A stretch of 64,000 nt of DNA from Bartonella australis AUST/NH1 (GTDB taxonomy: Bacteria; Pseudomonadota; Alphaproteobacteria; Rhizobiales; Rhizobiaceae): assembly GCF_000341355.1 (NCBI RefSeq), contig NC_020300.1, positions 620,001 through 684,000 of the forward strand, given 5' to 3'. Of this stretch, positions 1 through 9,778 are shown piece by piece. The translations under genes were made by a program, and so were the position numbers. A model generated the notes under the pieces. That model was not told the DNA's origin and did not search any database. It saw nothing but the letters and a program-made list of their open reading frames with translations. The stretch's first letter is position 1, and the number at the start of each line of letters is the position of its first letter.

Positions 1-995
1 GTCCTATTCCAGAAACAGAGCGGTGTAAATTATCGCTTTTTTGTAATGTTCGCTCGAAAGCGGTTATTCAGGCATTAGATGTCTCGACAATCTACGATGT
101 TCCCGCGGCATATCATAAAGAGGGTTTAGATTCAGAAGTCCTCTCTGCTTTTGGAATTGATTCAGCGCCTAAGCCAAAGATGGACCGTTGGGAAGATATC
201 GCACACCGGATTCACCACCCTAAAGGAGAAGTTACGATCGCGATCGTAGGAAAATATACGGGCTTGAAAGATGCTTATAAATCTCTCATCGAGGCGGTTG
301 CACATGGTGGGGTGGCGAATAAAGTGAAGGTTAATATTAAGTGGATCGAAGCAGAGCTTTTTGAAAAAGAAGATCCCACATCTCATTTACAGGAAATTCA
401 TGGAATTTTGGTCCCTGGTGCTTTTGGTGCACGTGGCGCAGAAGGTAAAATTCGGGCGATTCAGTTCGCGCGAGAGCATAAAGTTCCTTTTTTTGGTATC
501 TGTTTTGGAATGCAATTAGCGTGTATTGAAGCCGCACGCAACATCGCTGGTATTGAAGGTGCTTCTTCAAGTGAATTTTGCGAAACGAAAGATGCTGTCG
601 TGGGTTTAATGACAGAGTGGTTCAAGGGAGATCTTCTTGAGAAACGCGCCGCATTTGGAAATCTTGGTGGAACGATGCGTCTCGGCGCTTTCGATGCTGA
701 GTTAAAAGAGGGTAGCCATATTTCTAAAATTTATGGAACGACGAGGATTTGCGAGCGGCACCGCCATCGTTACGAGGTAAATATCCATTATAAAGATAGG
801 CTGGAACGATGCGGGTTGATTTTTTCTGGTATGTCTCTGGACGGTGTTTTGCCAGAAACGGTGGAATATGCGGATCATCCATGGTTTATTGGTGTCCAAT
901 ATCACCCGGAATTAAAGTCGCGTCCATTTGACCCACATCCGCTTTTTTCTTCTTTTATTGAAGCCACTATCAAAGCACGTTTGTTTAGTCTATGA
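1..995 (+). CDS. pyrG: CTP synthase, C-terminal part (5' end outside window)
   Basis: CTP synthase aminates UTP to CTP with glutamine as nitrogen donor. The reading frame is already open at base 3, so the first ATG inside the window (180) is internal. What is visible is the end of the synthetase domain followed by the class I glutamine amidotransferase domain. The nucleophile motif GICFGMQLA carries the catalytic Cys, the oxyanion loop [11 protein letters not shown] precedes it, and the His/Glu pair lies in [11 protein letters not shown] near the end. All expected amidotransferase residues are present. kdsA follows after 28 bp on the same strand, the usual pyrG-kdsA-eno order in Rhizobiales. 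Assignment is near certain. Confidence 0.97.
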   Translation, partial: PIPETERCKLSLFCNVRSKAVIQALDVSTIYDVPAAYHKEGLDSEVLSAFGIDSAPKPKMDRWEDIAHRIHHPKGEVTIAIVGKYTGLKDAYKSLIEAVAHGGVANKVKVNIKWIEAELFEKEDPTSHLQEIHGILVPGAFGARGAEGKIRAIQFAREHKVPFFGICFGMQLACIEAARNIAGIEGASSSEFCETKDAVVGLMTEWFKGDLLEKRAAFGNLGGTMRLGAFDAELKEGSHISKIYGTTRICERHRHRYEVNIHYKDRLERCGLIFSGMSLDGVLPETVEYADHPWFIGVQYHPELKSRPFDPHPLFSSFIEATIKARLFSL

Positions 996-1023
996 ATTTG
1001 TTTTTTTAGCTGCGAGGAATAAA

Positions 1024-1872
1024 ATGTCTAAACCGAATGCCACCATCAAAGTCGGGAATGTCGTTTTTTCAAATGAAGCGCCTCTATCTTTAATTGCGGG
1101 TCCTTGTCAAATGGAGAGCAGCGATCATGCTTTTGAAATGGCGGGTCATATTAAAGCAATTACTGATCAACTTGGTATTGGGTTTGTTTATAAATCCAGT
1201 TACGATAAAGCCAATAGAACATCTTTAGACGCAGCACGCGGCATAGGTCTTGAAAAAGCAATAGTTGTTTTTTCTGACCTTAAGAAGGAATTCGGCTTTC
1301 CAATATTAACCGACGTGCATACAGAAGAGCAGTGTGCAGCTGCTGCTTCAGTGGCGGATATTTTGCAAATACCAGCCTTTTTATGTCGTCAGACAGACCT
1401 TTTGATGACGGCGGCTAAAACAGGGCGCGTAGTAAATATTAAAAAAGGCCAATTTTTGGCCCCTTGGGACATGAAGAATGTTTTAAAAAAGGTGACCCAA
1501 AGTGGCAATCCTAATGTTATGCTTTGTGAGCGCGGTACTTCATTCGGTTACAATCATCTTGTCTCCGATATGCGCTCGCTGCCTATTATGCGCTCATTTG
1601 GTGCGCCTGTTATTTTTGATGCAACGCATTCTGTTCAGGAGCCAGGCGGTAAGGGTAATTCGTCTGGTGGGCAGCGTCAGTTTGTTGAAACATTAGCGCG
1701 TGCAGCTGTCTCGGTTGGTGTTGCGGGTGTTTTTTTGGAAACACATCAAGATCCGGATAACGCGCCGTCCGATGGACCTAATATGATAAAAGTTGATAAT
1801 TTACGACGATTGCTTGAAACTTTGGTGGATTTTGATTGCTTGTCAAAAAAAATGAATCGAATATCACATTAA
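1024..1872 (+). CDS. kdsA: 3-deoxy-8-phosphooctulonate (KDO-8-P) synthase
   Basis: KdsA condenses phosphoenolpyruvate with arabinose 5-phosphate to make KDO-8-phosphate, the precursor of the inner-core sugar of lipopolysaccharide, in the cytosol. The 282-residue product shows the family signatures LIAGPCQMES near the N-terminus, YKSSYDKANRTS, the central motif MLCERGTSFGYNHLV, and FDATHSVQEPGG. The frame is open further upstream, but the ATG at 1024 is preceded by a GAGGA ribosome site and gives the normal family length. It sits directly after pyrG and before eno. PEP supply from enolase next door is a sensible metabolic neighbour. Confidence 0.96.
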   Translation: MSKPNATIKVGNVVFSNEAPLSLIAGPCQMESSDHAFEMAGHIKAITDQLGIGFVYKSSYDKANRTSLDAARGIGLEKAIVVFSDLKKEFGFPILTDVHTEEQCAAAASVADILQIPAFLCRQTDLLMTAAKTGRVVNIKKGQFLAPWDMKNVLKKVTQSGNPNVMLCERGTSFGYNHLVSDMRSLPIMRSFGAPVIFDATHSVQEPGGKGNSSGGQRQFVETLARAAVSVGVAGVFLETHQDPDNAPSDGPNMIKVDNLRRLLETLVDFDCLSKKMNRISH

Positions 1873-1915
1873 AAGATATTTTATTTCTTATTGGATTTGT
1901 GAACAAGATCGGTGA

Positions 1916-3214
<1,299 letters not shown>

Positions 3215-3309
3215 TTGTTGCAAAGGGGGCATCACATTCTGGTATTATCTAAACAGGATTATCGCGTTTAATTATTTTAAAGTAAAGAGTAATTTTAAAG
3301 GTGACTAAA

Positions 3310-3711
3310 ATGAGAGGTACAATTATTAGTCAAGACCAGGGGACATATCTTGTGTCTGGTGACGATGGTAAGCGCTATCAATTTGCCACTTGGGATTGGT
3401 TGGGAAAAAATACCCCAAAAGTTGGTGATATCATTGATTTTGTATATGAAGGCGGTGTCGTTAATTCTGTTTTTCCGCTGTTAGAACAACAATCACAACA
3501 ATCAAAAGCGATGCTCGCTCTTATTTGTTGGTTTACAGGTGTGTTTGGTATTCATCGTTTTATGGTTGGTAAAATTTGGACAGGTATTTTGATGCTTATT
3601 CTATCTTTATCAGTCGCAGGGTTAGTTATTACTGGGATTTGGGCAATTATTGATTTTATCGTCATTGTGGCAGGGAAATTTACCGACAAACGTGGGAATA
3701 AAATCACTTAA
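3310..3711 (+). CDS. TM2-domain membrane protein, copy 1
   Basis: Small inner-membrane protein of 133 residues and unknown function. Residues 1 to about 60 form a beta-rich segment with the pattern MRGTIISQDQGTYLVSG and VGDIIDFVYEGG, resembling a small nucleic-acid-binding-like barrel. Residues from about 65 carry a TM2 domain: a hydrophobic helix, the GIHRFMVGK motif, then a second hydrophobic stretch ending in WAIIDFIVIVAG. A GTG at 3301 is in frame, but the ATG at 3310 has AAAGGTG six bases upstream and aligns with the start of copy 2. It is the first unit of a tandem array of about 730 bp per unit. TM2 is a real family, but its role here is unknown. Confidence 0.8.
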   Translation: MRGTIISQDQGTYLVSGDDGKRYQFATWDWLGKNTPKVGDIIDFVYEGGVVNSVFPLLEQQSQQSKAMLALICWFTGVFGIHRFMVGKIWTGILMLILSLSVAGLVITGIWAIIDFIVIVAGKFTDKRGNKIT

Positions 3712-4039
3712 TAAATTGCTGTAGATTTACAAGCTTTCAAAGCGTGCGTGTTTTTGCTTCAGCGATGAATATCGAAGGGTGGCAGTATGCGGCTTAGGTT
3801 CTGTTGTGATAGACCGTAAGCAAATTAAAGTACCTCGTCTGCGTAATCAATATCAGCTCATTCAAATTGAAGAACGGAGGAACGCGCGGCTCGCTATGCG
3901 GGCCTTCTGCGATCTTAATAACTATTACAAAGGGAGGGATATCTCAGTGTTATTTTAATAAGGTTGTCCAATTTAACTATTTTATCGGCGATGAAGTAGG
4001 AGCTAATTTTAGGACAATAAAGGTTAGGAGCACAATAAG
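3712..4039 (+). repeat. Spacer with relic enolase 3' end, unit 1
   Basis: This stretch holds a decayed copy of the enolase tail. From 3821 the DNA reads CAAATTAAAG, as at eno 3095, and the translation gives pieces such as QIK, NQYQLIQIEE and, in another frame, RYAGLLRS followed by a stop. These correspond to eno [15 protein letters not shown] and [13 protein letters not shown]. After the relic stop, bases such as the run ending ACAAAGGGAGGG match the DNA after the real eno stop. The spacer is therefore duplicated eno-downstream DNA and not a gene. Frameshifts and stops exclude coding use. Confidence 0.8.
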
Positions 4040-4441
4040 ATGAAAGGTATAATTATTGGTCAGGATCAGGATACATATTTTGTGTCTGATAATAATGGTA
4101 AGCGCTATCAATTTATGATTCAGGAGTGGGCAGGAAAAAATGCTCCGAAAGTTGGTGATTGCATTGATTTTGCATATGAAGACGGTGTCGTTAATTCTGT
4201 TTTTCCAATGTTGAAACAACAATCACAACAATCAAAAACGGTGCTCGCTCTTATTTGTTTTTTTACGGGCCTTTTGGGTATTCATCGTTTTATGGTTGGT
4301 AAAATTTGGACAGGTATTTTAATGCTTATTTTATCTTTATCATTCACAGGGTTAATTATTTCTGGGACTTGGGCAATTATTGATTTTATCGTCATTGTGG
4401 CGGGGCAATTTACCGATAAATGTGGGAATAAAATTACTTAA
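4040..4441 (+). CDS. TM2-domain membrane protein, copy 2
   Basis: Paralogue of the gene at 3310, of the same length (133 residues). The TM2 half is almost identical: GIHRFMVGKIWTGILMLILS is shared exactly, and the last ~170 bp differ at only a small fraction of sites. The N-terminal half differs more (MKGIIIGQDQDTYFVSDNNG against MRGTIISQDQGTYLVSGDDG). Start chosen at the ATG after GGTTAGGAG, which matches copy 1. The reading frame is intact, so it may still be expressed. Function is unknown; a paired or redundant membrane protein is the simplest reading. Confidence 0.8.
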   Translation: MKGIIIGQDQDTYFVSDNNGKRYQFMIQEWAGKNAPKVGDCIDFAYEDGVVNSVFPMLKQQSQQSKTVLALICFFTGLLGIHRFMVGKIWTGILMLILSLSFTGLIISGTWAIIDFIVIVAGQFTDKCGNKIT

Positions 4442-4768
4442 TAAATTGCTGTATATTTACAGGCTTTCAAAGCGGTGTGTGTTTTTGCTTCAGCGATGAA
4501 TATCGAATGGTGACGGTATGCGGCTTAGGTTCTTTTGTAATAGGCCGTAAGCAAATTAAAGTACCTTGTCTGCATAATCAATATCAGCTCATTCAAATCG
4601 AAGAACGGAGGAGCGCGCGGCTCGTTACGTGAACCTTTTGCAATCTTAATAACTATTGCAGAGGGAGGGATGCTTCAGCGTTATTTAAACGAGCTTATTA
4701 AGTTTAAATTTTATCAATACTGAGGTGATAAAAATTTTAAAGCAATGAAGACGAATCGGATCATCAAA
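4442..4768 (+). repeat. Spacer with relic enolase 3' end, unit 2
   Basis: This is a second copy of the 3712-4039 spacer, with high base identity (shared segments include GGCTTAGGTTCT and AATCAATATCAGCTCATTCA). It contains the same relic enolase tail. One frame still reads RYVNLLQS and then stops, equivalent to [13 protein letters not shown] at the end of eno. The spacing of homologous points from unit 1 is about 730 bp. It is non-coding. Confidence 0.78.
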
Positions 4769-5222
4769 ATGAGAGGTAAAATTATCGGTCAGCATCAGAG
4801 AACTATCTGGCACCTGGTGATGATGATAAACGCTATTAATTTGCGATTTGAGAGTGGATAAGAAAATATGATCCAAAAATTGGGGGCACCGTTGCTTTTG
4901 CGCGTGAAAATGGTGTTATTAGTTTTTTTACTACCCAATGCAGCCGTTAAACTTCTCGAAAATAGTGCATGCATTTACTTCAAGGCTAGTGCTTGCACTT
5001 GCTCGTTTTTTCTTTTATGGGCTTGGTATTCACCGTTTTATGACCGGTAAAATGGGGCTGGCGTCGCAATGTTTTTTCTATATTTTCTGTAGCCCTGTTC
5101 CCTCCACTGCCGCTGATGCGGAATATTGTGCAATACAGGTTATGCCTTATAAGCCTTTTAGATATATAACTGAGATTGGGGGGGTAGATATTTATCTGGA
5201 AGAAATTAGTTTTTTGTTGTAG
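4769..5222 (+). pseudogene. TM2-domain gene, copy 3, decayed
   Basis: The ATG at 4769 starts MRGKIIGQHQ, matching the first residues of copies 1 and 2, and lies about 729 bp after the copy 2 start. The frame then breaks: the DNA still resembles the copy 1 segment SGDDGKRYQFA but reads out of frame and hits a stop near 4858. Further on, GLGIHRFMTGKMGL (about 5020-5060) is a clear TM2 motif in a different frame. Short open stretches at 4868-5050 and 4938-5222 are pieces of this relic and not separate genes. DNA after 5200 (GTAGCGGTGAATATT) again resembles the spacer that follows copies 1 and 2. Confidence 0.75.
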
Positions 5223-5334
5223 CGGTGAATATTTAAAAGCGGTGATGTGCTGTCTATAGGTGGTTATTTAGGTAATGAGGTATTAATGAGATCCGTGTAT
5301 AATGGGGCCACGTATTATAAAAGGCTATGCTATT

Positions 5335-5664
5335 ATGTGGACAAAGCAAAAACGTAGATCCGTCAGAGCACGCTTTATATTACCACTTATAACAGTTGGA
5401 GTTTTGAGCTATTTTGGCTATCATATTTGCCACGGTGAATATGGGCTTTATTCGCACAGCAGGATTAATCGACATATTGCCGAATTGAAAGAGGAGCTTC
5501 ATAAGATAGAAGTTGAGCGGGCGCTTATCGAAAAACGAGTTTCTCTTTTACGTGATGGGCATATTGAGAAGGATATGTTAGATGAGTATGTGCGGAAAAA
5601 CTTAAATTTTTCTAAGCCAAATGAGTTGACAATTTTGACTTCTCCCGACGATCTTAGAGGTTGA
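5335..5664 (+). CDS. FtsB/DivIC-family septum formation initiator
   Basis: A 109-residue bitopic membrane protein. The start MWTKQKRRSVRARF is basic and cytoplasmic, residues about 15-33 form one transmembrane helix, and residues about 45-75 (HIAELKEELHKIEVERALIEKRVSLL) form a coiled coil, followed by the family pattern DMLDEYVRKNLNF. This is the layout of FtsB/DivIC, which helps assemble the division septum with FtsL and FtsQ. In Rhizobiales this gene lies between eno and pdhA, as here. An upstream in-frame ATG at 5302 would add 11 residues; the ATG at 5335 gives the usual MW start. Confidence 0.85.
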   Translation: MWTKQKRRSVRARFILPLITVGVLSYFGYHICHGEYGLYSHSRINRHIAELKEELHKIEVERALIEKRVSLLRDGHIEKDMLDEYVRKNLNFSKPNELTILTSPDDLRG

Positions 5665-5670
5665 TTGGGG

Positions 5671-5730
5671 TAAATTAGTCTAAAAAAATATTTGAAAACA
5701 GTTACCTATGATGCGATTTAGACTAATTTA
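5671..5730. promoter_or_regulatory. 14-bp inverted repeat and -10-like box upstream of pdhA
   Basis: TAAATTAGTCTAAA at 5671-5684 is the exact reverse complement of 5717-5730, with 32 bases between the arms. The right arm overlaps a perfect TATAAT at 5729-5734, 58 bp before the pdhA ATG. I see no good -35 box at normal distance. The arrangement fits a two-site operator controlling the pdh operon. No terminator-like T run follows the right arm. Confidence 0.5.
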
Positions 5731-5791
5731 TAATGCTTGTAACTTTTGTCCGTAGAGGTTATTTCTAAATAATCATCGAAGGGAGTTTGAT

Positions 5792-6832
5792 ATGGCGAAA
5801 CGGGCTGAAAAAAATCCTGAGGCGGCGGTGTGCGCCACGTTATCGGATACTATTAAGGTGGCACAAATTGCTGATTTTACAAAAGAAGAAGAAATCGATG
5901 CTTACCGTAGCATGCTTTTGATTCGCCGCTTTGAGGAAAAAGCGGGCCAACTTTATGGTATGGGACTTATCGGCGGGTTTTGCCATCTTTATATTGGGCA
6001 GGAAGCTGTCATTACCGGTACATTAAAGGCAGCAAAAGAAGGCGATCAGATTATCACATCTTACCGCGATCACGGTCATATGTTGGCAGCTGGCATGAAT
6101 CCACGTGGTGTGATGGCGGAATTAATGGGGCGTCAAAGTGGTTTTTCCAAGGGAAAAGGTGGCTCTATGCATATGTTTTCTAAGGAGAAGAATTTTTATG
6201 GGGGCCACGGCATTGTTGGTGCGCAGGTTCCAATTGGCTCAGGTTTAGCGTTTTCAAATCAGTATCTTGGTAAGGATAATGTGACGTTAGTTTATTTCGG
6301 CGATGGTGCGGCTAATCAAGGGCAGGTTTACGAAAGTTTTAATATGGCTTCGCTTTGGAATCTTCCTGTCGTTTATATTATTGAGAATAATCAGTATGCT
6401 ATGGGGACGTCGGTTTCGCGTGCATCTGCAGAGATTGATTTTTCCCGTCGAGGTCTTTCTTTCGGAATTCCCGGTATTGTTGTTGATGGCATGGATATTC
6501 GTGCCGTAAAAGGAGCTTCTGATGAAGCGATTGCTTGGGCACGCTCGGGTAAAGGGCCGATTATTCTCGACATGCAGACTTACCGTTATCGCGGTCACTC
6601 TATGTCTGATCCAGCACAATATCGGTTAAAGGAAGAAGTTCAGAAAGTCAAAGAAGAGCACGATCCAATTGACCAAGTAAAAAATCGAATTATCGGACAG
6701 GATTTGGTAAGTGAAGGCGATTTGAAGTCCATCGACAAAGAAGTGCGCGCGATCGTTGCTGATGCAGCGGATTTTGCGCAAAACGACCAAGAGCCGGACG
6801 ACTCTGAGCTCTACACTGATATTTTAGTTTAA
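5792..6832 (+). CDS. pdhA: Pyruvate dehydrogenase E1 component, alpha subunit
   Basis: With PdhB this thiamine-diphosphate enzyme decarboxylates pyruvate and acetylates the E2 lipoyl group. The 346-residue product has the ThDP/Mg signature from GDG (about residue 170) to ENN (about 198-200) and the conserved phosphorylation-loop-like segment [11 protein letters not shown] near residue 265. The ATG follows GAAGGGAG. pdhB starts 16 bp after the stop, so the genes are an operon. A separate alpha subunit with a lipoyl-bearing beta subunit is the usual alphaproteobacterial form. Confidence 0.96.
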   Translation: MAKRAEKNPEAAVCATLSDTIKVAQIADFTKEEEIDAYRSMLLIRRFEEKAGQLYGMGLIGGFCHLYIGQEAVITGTLKAAKEGDQIITSYRDHGHMLAAGMNPRGVMAELMGRQSGFSKGKGGSMHMFSKEKNFYGGHGIVGAQVPIGSGLAFSNQYLGKDNVTLVYFGDGAANQGQVYESFNMASLWNLPVVYIIENNQYAMGTSVSRASAEIDFSRRGLSFGIPGIVVDGMDIRAVKGASDEAIAWARSGKGPIILDMQTYRYRGHSMSDPAQYRLKEEVQKVKEEHDPIDQVKNRIIGQDLVSEGDLKSIDKEVRAIVADAADFAQNDQEPDDSELYTDILV

Positions 6833-6848
6833 AGTAGGGGAAGAAAGT

Positions 6849-8219
6849 ATGTCCATTAATATTTTAATGCCAGCGCTTTCACCGACAATGGAAGAGGGTA
6901 AATTATTAAAATGGCTTGTGAAAAAAGGCGACAAAGTCAGCTCCGGTGATGTGATTGCTGAAATTGAAACTGATAAAGCGACGATGGAAGTAGAGGCCGC
7001 CGACGAAGGCATAATTGGTAAAATTTTGGTGCATGAGGGTACCGAAAGTGTTAAGGTTAATACTATTATCGCTGTGTTATTGGAGGAAGGTGAAACTGTG
7101 GAGGATATTTCACAAAATGCAAATTCTCCGGATTTTCACGCAAAGCCACAAGGGACTCCTTCATCGGTATCGGGGGTATCGGCTCCTCCTGTTTTTGATA
7201 CTGCAGCTGACTTTAACATTCCAGTGGGTACTAAAATGGTTACAATGACTGTACGTGAAGCACTTAATCAAGCTATGGCTGAGGAAATGCGACGTGACGA
7301 GACTGTTTTCTTAATGGGGGAAGAAGTAGCGCAGTATCAGGGTGCTTACAAAGTTAGTCAAGGGTTATTAGAAGAATTTGGTGCGCGCAGAGTTATTGAT
7401 ACGCCAATTACAGAGCACGGTTTTTCAGGGTTAGGTGTTGGTGCTGCATTCGGGGGATTACGCCCCATTGTTGAGTTCATGACATTTAATTTCGCTATGC
7501 AAGCGATAGATCAAATTATAAATTCGGCAGCGAAAACCCGTTATATGTCTGGTGGGCAGATGTCTACACCCATAGTTTTTCGTGGCCCTAATGGTGCTGC
7601 TGCGCGTGTTGGTGCTCAGCATTCGCAGTGTTATGCTGCATGGTATGGTCATGTGCCTGGTCTCAAGGTTGTTATGCCTTATAATGCTGCGGACGCAAAA
7701 GGTCTTTTGAAGGCTGCTATTCGTGATGATAATCCTGTTATTTTTCTTGAAAACGAGATTCTTTACGGTCATCAATTTGAAGTTCCGGAAATGGATGATT
7801 TTGTGCTGCCTATCGGTAAAGCACGTATTCATAAATCTGGTCAGGATTTAACAATTGTTGCATGCGGCATCGGAATGCATTACGCGGTTCAAGCGTTACC
7901 AGAGATTGAAAAACTTGGTATTGATGTTGAATTAATTGATCTACGTACTATTCGCCCTATGGATTTGCCAACGATTTTCACCTCAGTTAAAAAAACTGGG
8001 CGCTTGATAACAATTGAAGAGGGGTATCCTCAGTCATCTGTCGGTACTGAAATAGCGACGCGTGTTATGCAGCAGGTTTTTGATTATCTTGACGCGCCAG
8101 TCGCTACGATTGCCGGTAAAGACGTTCCCATGCCTTACGCTGCTAATCTTGAAAAATTAGCTTTGCCGAATATTTCCGAAATTGTAGAAGCTGCTAAGGC
8201 GATAACTTATAAAATATAG
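6849..8219 (+). CDS. pdhB: Pyruvate dehydrogenase E1 component, beta subunit with lipoyl domain
   Basis: The 456-residue product has an N-terminal lipoyl domain (residues 1-80; lipoyl Lys43 in [10 protein letters not shown]), a linker of about 45 residues rich in S, P and A, then the E1-beta catalytic domain from about residue 128 ([29 protein letters not shown]) and the C-terminal transketolase-like domain. The extra lipoyl domain on E1-beta is an established Rhizobiales feature. Its first 55 residues closely resemble those of PdhC downstream. The TAG stop at 8217-8219 lies within the ribosome-site region of pdhC. Confidence 0.96.
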   Translation: MSINILMPALSPTMEEGKLLKWLVKKGDKVSSGDVIAEIETDKATMEVEAADEGIIGKILVHEGTESVKVNTIIAVLLEEGETVEDISQNANSPDFHAKPQGTPSSVSGVSAPPVFDTAADFNIPVGTKMVTMTVREALNQAMAEEMRRDETVFLMGEEVAQYQGAYKVSQGLLEEFGARRVIDTPITEHGFSGLGVGAAFGGLRPIVEFMTFNFAMQAIDQIINSAAKTRYMSGGQMSTPIVFRGPNGAAARVGAQHSQCYAAWYGHVPGLKVVMPYNAADAKGLLKAAIRDDNPVIFLENEILYGHQFEVPEMDDFVLPIGKARIHKSGQDLTIVACGIGMHYAVQALPEIEKLGIDVELIDLRTIRPMDLPTIFTSVKKTGRLITIEEGYPQSSVGTEIATRVMQQVFDYLDAPVATIAGKDVPMPYAANLEKLALPNISEIVEAAKAITYKI

Positions 8220-8233
8220 TGGAGGAAAGCGAT

Positions 8234-9565
8234 ATGCCTATTAAGATTACGATGCCTGCGCTTTCTCCCACAATGGAAGAAGGAAATTTGTCAAAATGGA
8301 ATATTAAGGAAGGTGACAAAGTTTCATCAGGTGATGTTATTGCTGAGATTGAAACAGATAAAGCGACGATGGAGGTGGAAGCTATCGATGAAGGGATAGT
8401 TGCTAAAATCGTTGTGCCTGCTGGAACGCAGGGAGTGAAGGTTAATAGTTTAATTGCAGTCTTAGCAGAAGAAGATGAAGATTTAGCTGAAGCTGCAAAA
8501 ACTGTGGCAGGAGAAAGCGCTTCTCCACTTATGGTCGAAATACCAGCAATTGAAAAGCAGAAAGAGTCAGAAAATATACCAGTTTCCCTCGCATCGCCGG
8601 ACCGAAAATTAGCGCAGATAGATAAAGAGAATAGATGTTTTTTTTCATCTCCTTTAGCAAGACGATTAGCAGCTCAAGCAGGTCTCGATTTATCTCTTAT
8701 TTCTGGAACGGGCCCTCATGGACGTATTATTAAACGTGATGTAGAAAAAGCTGTGAGTAGCGGTGTTCTCAGAGAGCTTCGTGCGCCGCAAATTAATCAG
8801 TTAGGAGCCGTAGATTCTTCCGATGAACGGATTATGAAATTATTTAAAGAGGCGGAATACGAATTCTCGCCTCACGATAATACGCGAAAAACAATCGCTA
8901 AGCGTTTGCTTGAATCAAAACAAACGGTGCCGCATTTTTATGTGACTGTGGATTGTGAGTTAGACAGCTTATTGGAGTTGCGCGCACAGCTTAATGCCAC
9001 TGCAGCGGTGATGAAGACGCAGGAAAATATCAATCCCCCTCATAAATTGTCGGTCAACGATATGATTATCAAGGCTGTAGCGTTATCCTTAAAGGCTGTA
9101 CCTAATGCCAATGTATCATGGCTTGAAAATGGGATGCTTTATCACAAACATTGCGATGTTGGTGTTGCTGTTTCCGTCCCGAGTGGGTTAATTACACCAA
9201 TTATTCGCCACGCAGAGGAAAAATCTTTATTGGTCATTTCTAATGAGATGAAAGATCTAGTAAAGCGCGCACGCGAACGTAAATTAAGAATGGAAGAATA
9301 TCAGGGGGGCACGACGGCGGTATCTAATATGGGTATGTATGGCGTGAAAAATTTTTCTGCCATTATTAATCCGCCGCAGGCAACAATTTTTGCAATCGGC
9401 GCAGGTGAACGACGTGCTATTGTTAAGAATGATGCATTAACAATTGCGACGGTTATGTCTGTCACACTTTCGGTTGATCATCGCGCTGTTGATGGCGCTT
9501 TAGCGGCGGAGCTTGCTCGAGTTTTTAAGCAGTTAATTGAAAATCCTCTGGCAATGTTGATGTAA
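8234..9565 (+). CDS. pdhC: Dihydrolipoamide acetyltransferase (PDH E2)
   Basis: E2 core of the pyruvate dehydrogenase complex; it transfers the acetyl group from lipoyl-Lys to CoA. Domains in the 443-residue product are: one lipoyl domain (1-80, Lys43), an acidic/alanine linker, an E3-binding domain around residues 138-175 (SPLARRLAAQAGLDLSLISG), and the catalytic domain ending with the active-site motif DHRAVDGALAAEL. A GTG at 8219 is in frame, but the ATG at 8234 follows GGAGGAAAG and matches the start of the PdhB lipoyl domain. Translation is probably coupled to pdhB. Confidence 0.96.
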   Translation: MPIKITMPALSPTMEEGNLSKWNIKEGDKVSSGDVIAEIETDKATMEVEAIDEGIVAKIVVPAGTQGVKVNSLIAVLAEEDEDLAEAAKTVAGESASPLMVEIPAIEKQKESENIPVSLASPDRKLAQIDKENRCFFSSPLARRLAAQAGLDLSLISGTGPHGRIIKRDVEKAVSSGVLRELRAPQINQLGAVDSSDERIMKLFKEAEYEFSPHDNTRKTIAKRLLESKQTVPHFYVTVDCELDSLLELRAQLNATAAVMKTQENINPPHKLSVNDMIIKAVALSLKAVPNANVSWLENGMLYHKHCDVGVAVSVPSGLITPIIRHAEEKSLLVISNEMKDLVKRARERKLRMEEYQGGTTAVSNMGMYGVKNFSAIINPPQATIFAIGAGERRAIVKNDALTIATVMSVTLSVDHRAVDGALAAELARVFKQLIENPLAMLM

Positions 9566-9778
9566 GCCATTTTTAAGTGTTGTATATAACCGCGTGCAGC
9601 GGTGATGAAGGCTATTTTAAGAAAAACTAAAGTGGATAGCTGTTTTGTTTTTGATCTTATAGGGCATTCAGCCTGTGTACTCGGAACGGGATAAATGAGA
9701 AAAGATTATCGTGTTTATTTTTAGTTTTATGCTTGGGCGGTACATGCCCATTTTGTATGTGTCCATGGAGGGATTACT

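Noticed and set aside
4868..5222. Two overlapping small ORFs (60 and 94 codons) after the TM2 genes
   Set aside because: Both are fragments of the decayed third TM2 copy; the GIHRFMTGK motif sits inside one of them.
9566..9778. Possible small gene between pdhC and lpdA
   Set aside because: No open frame of useful length or ribosome site; only leader-like sequence for lpdA.
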